In this document: piece after piece, positions 6,116 through 9,213 of the stretch
How the letters are laid out: each line of letters opens with the position of its first letter
Numbering within the stretch: the stretch's first letter is position 1
Notes under the pieces: model-generated
Told to the model about the DNA's origin: nothing
What the model saw: the letters and a program-made list of their open reading frames with translations, nothing else
Databases searched by the model: none
Assembly (NCBI GenBank): GCA_938049795.1
Contig: CALLCD010000291.1
Coordinates: 1 to 9,213 of the forward strand
Source: an uncultured Hyphomonadaceae bacterium
GTDB taxonomy: Bacteria > Pseudomonadota > Alphaproteobacteria > Caulobacterales > Hyphomonadaceae
Reading direction: 5' to 3'
Length of the DNA stretch: 9,213 nt
Translations under genes and position numbers: made by a program

Positions 6116-7533
6116 CGGGGTCCCTCCATATCGACAGATATGCACAGCCAGAAGGCCGACCGCACACCGTCAGACTGAACAAACACCCGGCTCCCGCATT
6201 GAAGCCGGACGCCGCTAAGATGGAAAAGCCGAGGCAAACCATACGCGGTTTTTACCCCGAAGGATTGGACAGCACCGCGTCATCCGGCCGAACCGAACGC
6301 GCACGAGAGCTGTGACGTACCAGGAAGGCCGTCTCGACTTTTCTGGGGTTAGCGGACCCCGCGATTTACAGGTGCAAATCACGAAGCGAGGCTATTCTGA
6401 AACCGCAGCTTTTGACAAGAGGGAAATTGGCTCCAAGCCCTTATTTTTGCTCAGGAAAAAAAGTGAATTCACTTTTTTCGAAAAGAGCTCGCTCTCAGGC
6501 CCTGTTTTCTCACGGAAAATAATCCCGCACGGATAGGACGAGCGCTCTGAAAAAATGATCGCCTATGCCGATGCTTCCTACTGGATACGGTCAGCAGAGA
6601 CACGGCACCCAAACAGATTAGCTGAGTTTGTTTCTACTACGGGGATTGGTTGCGGTATCCGATTCTCGCGCCCTTGTGCGGGGGCACGGGCGAGGTGTTT
6701 GGCCGCAGAACAGATCAAAAGAGCAGCTATTCTGGACCGAAGAAAGACTAGATTCCGGCGCACCAAACATCTCAGACCTTATGGTAACCAAAATCTAAAT
6801 CTGCGCTCAGGCAGAGAAGTTATTTTGCAGAATAGCGTCGAAGAAGTGATCAAAGGCGAGGCCAGATGCCGACTCTGTGCAGCGGAAGTTTGCGCCGAAG
6901 TCTCCAAAAATAATTGGCTTACCGGAATTTCTCAGACCTCCAATAGACACGGGAGGCTTCTCGTTTTTCAAAAAACGTATAAGTGCGCGCTTAATGCAAC
7001 TTGCCATTTTTGCTTTGTTCCATTGCCAGAGCAAACCGGACGATCTTCGTATGGTCGTTTTGCCAGATGCAAATTTCCCGCGTCGTCAGTTACGAGTTAC
7101 ACATTCAGCAAAATGAAGTGAGCAGGGACTCGTTACGAAGTGGCAACGGACCTTATTCCTATGTGAGATTTGTGTTCTGGCGTGCTGAGAGGTCACAGCA
7201 CGGTGCTGAAATCATGGGTATGGCCAATGCTGAGTCGAACACGGCAGAGTGCAGCTAGGTCTGCATTTGATGTGTGGATGCAGGTGTTGCTTTTGCGGAT
7301 CGCCTCTGGAGGGCTCAGAGAGCTTGTTTGGCCTCCTAGGCGGCAAGTAGGGAGCAACCAGTCGTGAGATGGCTCCAGGAGAGCGCTGGAGGCCCTTGAG
7401 CGATGGCTTTCAAAGGCTTGGCAATTAAATCGCGAGATACCTCAAACTTGAGCCTAGCCGTTTACCTCCTGCTAAGCTGGATATGATAGTAATTCAAGCA
7501 GGGAGGAAACCCACAGCAATTTAATTTTTTGCT
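6116..7533. other. Gene-poor stretch without a convincing coding region
   Basis: About 1.4 kb separates the hypothetical operon from the integration module. The leftmost 200 bp must hold the minus-strand operon's promoter, but no clear -35/-10 pair is visible. Several open frames of 60-188 codons exist on both strands. They overlap one another, lack good ribosome sites and have atypical composition rich in Arg, Cys and Ser. Structured spots are a GGGGT/ACCCC hairpin (6345-6360), the 22-bp palindrome at 6457-6478, a GC-rich hairpin with arms 6669-6679 and 6684-6692, and a hairpin at 7371-7394. It may be decayed element DNA or hold an unrecognised RNA. Confidence 0.5.
6457..6478. repeat. 22-bp perfect palindrome
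   Basis: The core GTGAATTCAC (6463-6472) is flanked by six A on the left and six T on the right, giving 22 bp of perfect dyad symmetry. As RNA it is a 9-bp stem with an AAUU loop and U-tail in both directions, so it could be a weak bidirectional terminator. As DNA it could bind a dimeric regulator. Confidence 0.6.
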
Positions 7534-7537
7534 GTGG
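7511..7537 (+). promoter_or_regulatory. Hairpin over the possible start of the excisionase-like gene
   Basis: CCACAGCAA (7511-7519) pairs perfectly with TTGCTGTGG (7529-7537) around an AT-only 9-nt loop. It follows a GGGAGG at 7501-7506. The right arm contains the GTG at 7534 and part of the GGAG at 7536-7539 that would serve a TTG start at 7546. Folding could therefore hide the initiation region or terminate upstream transcripts. Confidence 0.45.
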
Positions 7538-7938
7538 AGTCCGTCTTGAGTTTGCCCCTTCCCCTCGACAAGTTGCGTGAAGCTGTCGCTGCCGCGAACG
7601 GGATAGAGCTGTTCAAGCGATACTGCGCGAAGGAAGCTTCGGACTTCCTCGAAATCCATCCACGGACATTGAAACAAGCTCGTTTGGACGGCAGGGTAAG
7701 CTGCATCCAACTTGGGCCGCGCAAGATCTCATATTTGGGGTATCAACTCGTAGATTATATTTTGGAGAGCATTCCATGCCAAACAAAACAGAAACCACAT
7801 ATCGGCTCGGAGACTACTGGCTCGCCAAGAGGCCAGGCAAAGAGGTCTGGAACCGCGTCTGGTACGACAAATGCTCCAAATCCACACGACGCATATCGCT
7901 TGGCACAGCAGACTTTGAAGAAGCCAAACAAAAACTGA
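7534..7938 (+). CDS. Excisionase-like helix-turn-helix protein
   Basis: Residues about 28-80 resemble the MerR/excisionase-type winged helix-turn-helix: FKRYCAKEASDFLEIHPRTL is the helix-turn-helix, and the following LDGRVSCIQLGPRKISYLG fits the wing. Such small proteins bind attachment sites and steer the integrase toward excision, or regulate it. The start is uncertain: GTG at 7534 has no Shine-Dalgarno, while TTG at 7546 has GGAG six nt upstream; an in-frame TAA at 7522 excludes earlier starts. The last 163 nt overlap the integrase gene in another frame. The tail after residue 80 (Pro, Gly, Thr and Lys rich) looks like an accidental reading of integrase sequence, so the original stop may have been lost. 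The role is inferred from motif and position. Confidence 0.6.
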   Translation: MESVLSLPLPLDKLREAVAAANGIELFKRYCAKEASDFLEIHPRTLKQARLDGRVSCIQLGPRKISYLGYQLVDYILESIPCQTKQKPHIGSETTGSPRGQAKRSGTASGTTNAPNPHDAYRLAQQTLKKPNKN

Positions 7939-8855
7939 CCGATTGGTTTATCCAGGAGTACCAACCCGTTGAACAGGATATCGGTGAGATCCTACTCTGC
8001 GATGTATTGCGCATCTACTATGAGGAGCACGGCCAGTTTACGGCAAGCCATGAAGCGGCGCGACTAAATCTGCAGATATGGCTGAGCTTCTTCAAACCGG
8101 AAACGACAGTGGAAGACGCAACGCGCCCGACGGAGATAGATCGCTTCATTCGGCATCTCGACAATGGCAATCGGCCGAATGCTTATATCAACCGCATACT
8201 GACATCAGGCAAAGCCGCTATCAATCGCGCTTGGAAGCAAGGGATGATCAAGACGGCTCCGCATATCAAGAAACTCCCTGTTGGTGCCACAGAACCTCAA
8301 GGGCGACCTATGAGCCTTGAAGAGCTTCGTCTGTTCTACCACACTTGCAAGTCCCCGCACCTTAAGCAGTTTATCTTATGGGGGCTTGGCACAGCCGCAC
8401 GCCCGCAAGCGGTCCAGGACCTCCATCAGTCACAGATTGATGTGGAGCGTGGGCTGATTGAGCTAAATCCACCTGGGCGGGCTCAAACCAAGAAGTACAG
8501 GCCGACGGTCAAACTTCCCTCCTCTCTACGCCCATTTATCCGGGATGGGTTTCAGGTCCAGTTTCGCGGCAAGCCGATTGCCGAAATCAAGTCATCGTGG
8601 CGGACCCAGCGCGCGAATTGCGGCTTTGATGCAAAGGTGAATCCATACTCTCTGCGGCATACAATGGCGCGGCATTTACGGGCATCAGGCGTTGCGGCTT
8701 GAGAAGTGTCGGCACAACTAGGCCACAAGAAGAAGGATCTGTCGATCACCGAGATCTATGCGCCGTTTGATCCGTCATATCTGGAGCAATCCATTGTTGC
8801 GATTGACGATTTTCTAAACGAGCTTCTGATCCCACCGAGCGAGCGCCCACTTATA

Positions 8856-8875
8856 TCGTGTACAACTCGTGTACA
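8856..8875 (+). repeat. Tandem TCGTGTACA repeat near the attachment site
   Basis: TCGTGTACA occurs at 8856-8864 and again at 8867-8875, exactly 11 bp (about one helical turn) apart. The second copy sits in a perfect palindrome CGTGTACACG (8868-8877). It lies about 40 bp from the tRNA fragment, a plausible place for an integrase or excisionase arm site. Confidence 0.45.
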
Positions 8876-8913
8876 CGGCAAGGAAACCAATTCTGCTAAC
8901 TCATTGAAAACAT

Positions 8914-8958
8914 TGGAGCGGGCGATGAGATTCGAACTCACGACCCCAACCTTGGCAA
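8914..8958 (-). repeat. 3' fragment of tRNA-Gly(GCC), attachment-site remnant
   Basis: On the minus strand the sequence reads as a tRNA 3' half: anticodon loop TTGCCAA (8958-8952, anticodon GCC), the 3' anticodon strand GGTTG, the variable region, a T-arm GTGAG-TTCGAAT-CTCAT, the acceptor strand CGCCCGC, discriminator T and CCA (8916-8914). To the right there is no matching 5' anticodon strand, no D-arm and no GCGGGCG acceptor strand, so it is not a complete tRNA. Tyrosine integrases commonly target tRNA 3' ends, and this fragment lies at the end of the integrase frame. Confidence 0.82.
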
Positions 8959-9035
8959 CTTAACCGCTTGAGCTTTCGATAGCTTTCTCGGCCTTACAGA
9001 ACACTGAATCATTTATCTTTTTCCTATTTCGAGCT

Positions 9036-9061
9036 ATACGTCAGTATACTGATAAACGTAT
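9036..9061. repeat. Interrupted palindrome upstream of the IS transposase
   Basis: TCAGTATACTGA (9041-9052) is a perfect 12-bp palindrome, flanked by ATACG on the left (9036-9040) and its complement CGTAT (9057-9061) after four unpaired bases. It could be a regulator site or a preferred insertion target. No IS terminal repeat can be assigned from one end alone. Confidence 0.35.
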
Positions 9062-9157
9062 CTGGAGACGTACTGTCTGCCGTCAGGGCTTGTGTCTCAG
9101 ATTTAGGTCTGTGCTAAGAGAGGGTTTTCGCTCATCATAAGTCTCACGGAGATTAAG

Positions 9158-9213
9158 ATGAGATCGAGCAAACAAACACCAGGCGAACGGATCGTCAAAG
9201 ACATCAAACGCCA
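9158..9213 (+). CDS. IS3-family transposase OrfA, N-terminal part (cut by the window end)
   Basis: The first 18 codons read MRSSKQTPGERIVKDIKR, which resembles the N-terminus of OrfA in IS3-family elements, the helix-turn-helix subunit made before the frameshift into the OrfB DDE transposase. GGAG (9148-9151) sits six nt before the ATG. The rest lies outside the window, so integrity and subgroup cannot be judged. The IS left end is probably between about 9060 and 9140, but I could not locate it. The IS could have displaced sequence to the right of the tRNA fragment. Confidence 0.7.
   Translation, partial: MRSSKQTPGERIVKDIKR

Larger units (their letters stand above)
7776..8963 (+). pseudogene. 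Tyrosine-type site-specific integrase, broken by an in-frame TGA
   Basis: The frame encodes a phage or island integrase of about 395 residues. The start ATG has GGAG eight nt upstream. An N-terminal SAM-like, arm-binding region (about 65-160) precedes a catalytic domain with Arg209 in GTAARPQ, a lysine hairpin around 239-246, and Arg294 in NPYSLRHTMA. A TGA at 8700-8702 (codon 309) stops translation after HLRASGVAA. The same frame continues with EVSAQLGHKKK (His317) and ITEIYAPFDPSYL (catalytic Tyr328). Relatives usually have Trp at the stopped position, so a TGG to TGA change is the simplest cause. The 308-residue product lacks the nucleophile and should be inactive. The frame then runs on into the tRNA fragment to the TAA at 8961-8963. 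Confidence 0.88.

Noticed and set aside
6807..7034. 75-codon minus-strand open frame with a fairly natural composition
   Set aside because: It is short, with no family resemblance and no operon context, and an equally plausible open frame lies opposite on the plus strand, so neither can be supported.
6555..7121. 188-codon plus-strand open frame in the gene-poor region
   Set aside because: No Shine-Dalgarno, no recognisable motif, composition rich in Arg, Cys and Ser, and overlapping open frames on both strands. It reads like chance sequence.
8700..8702. TGA read as tryptophan or recoded in the integrase
   Set aside because: cas1, cas2 and both hypothetical operon genes terminate at TGA with tight overlaps or well-placed ends, so the standard code applies here.

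Overview
The window carries a complete set of type II-C CRISPR-Cas genes at the left, an unrecognised two-gene operon in the middle, and a decayed integration module at the right. Family resemblance of Cas9 (compact, about 1074 residues, alphaproteobacterial-type motifs), the moderate GC content and the style of the integrase and IS suggest an alphaproteobacterium. This is inference from recognition, not a database result.

Left part (1-4866). Position 1-36 is one 36-nt CRISPR repeat, the cas-proximal end of an array that continues outside the window. cas2, cas1 and cas9 follow on the minus strand and form one operon read cas9-cas1-cas2 toward the array. Upstream of cas9, on the plus strand, is a tracrRNA whose anti-repeat pairs with the repeat along its whole length and which ends in a textbook intrinsic terminator. 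The pairing fixes the crRNA strand as plus, so the array is transcribed toward cas2, against the cas operon. The repeat's 3' end carries an extended -10-like motif, as in II-C systems where each repeat drives its own crRNA. All RuvC and HNH catalytic positions of Cas9 and the active-site residues of Cas1 are present, so the effector and adaptation genes look intact.

Middle (4867-6115). A minus-strand pair with an ATGA overlap encodes a small multi-pass membrane protein and then a 219-residue acidic soluble protein, neither recognised. Downstream of it lie a perfect 16-bp GC-rich inverted repeat and a five-run G-quadruplex motif.

Right part (6116-9213). About 1.4 kb without a convincing gene contains a 22-bp perfect palindrome and some hairpins. 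Then come an excisionase-like helix-turn-helix gene and a tyrosine integrase that overlaps it. The integrase is broken by one in-frame TGA that removes the catalytic His and Tyr. Its frame runs into a 3' fragment of tRNA-Gly(GCC), an attachment-site remnant. The window ends in the first codons of an IS3-family transposase OrfA. Together these suggest that the CRISPR-Cas locus borders, or lies inside, an immobilised integrated element.
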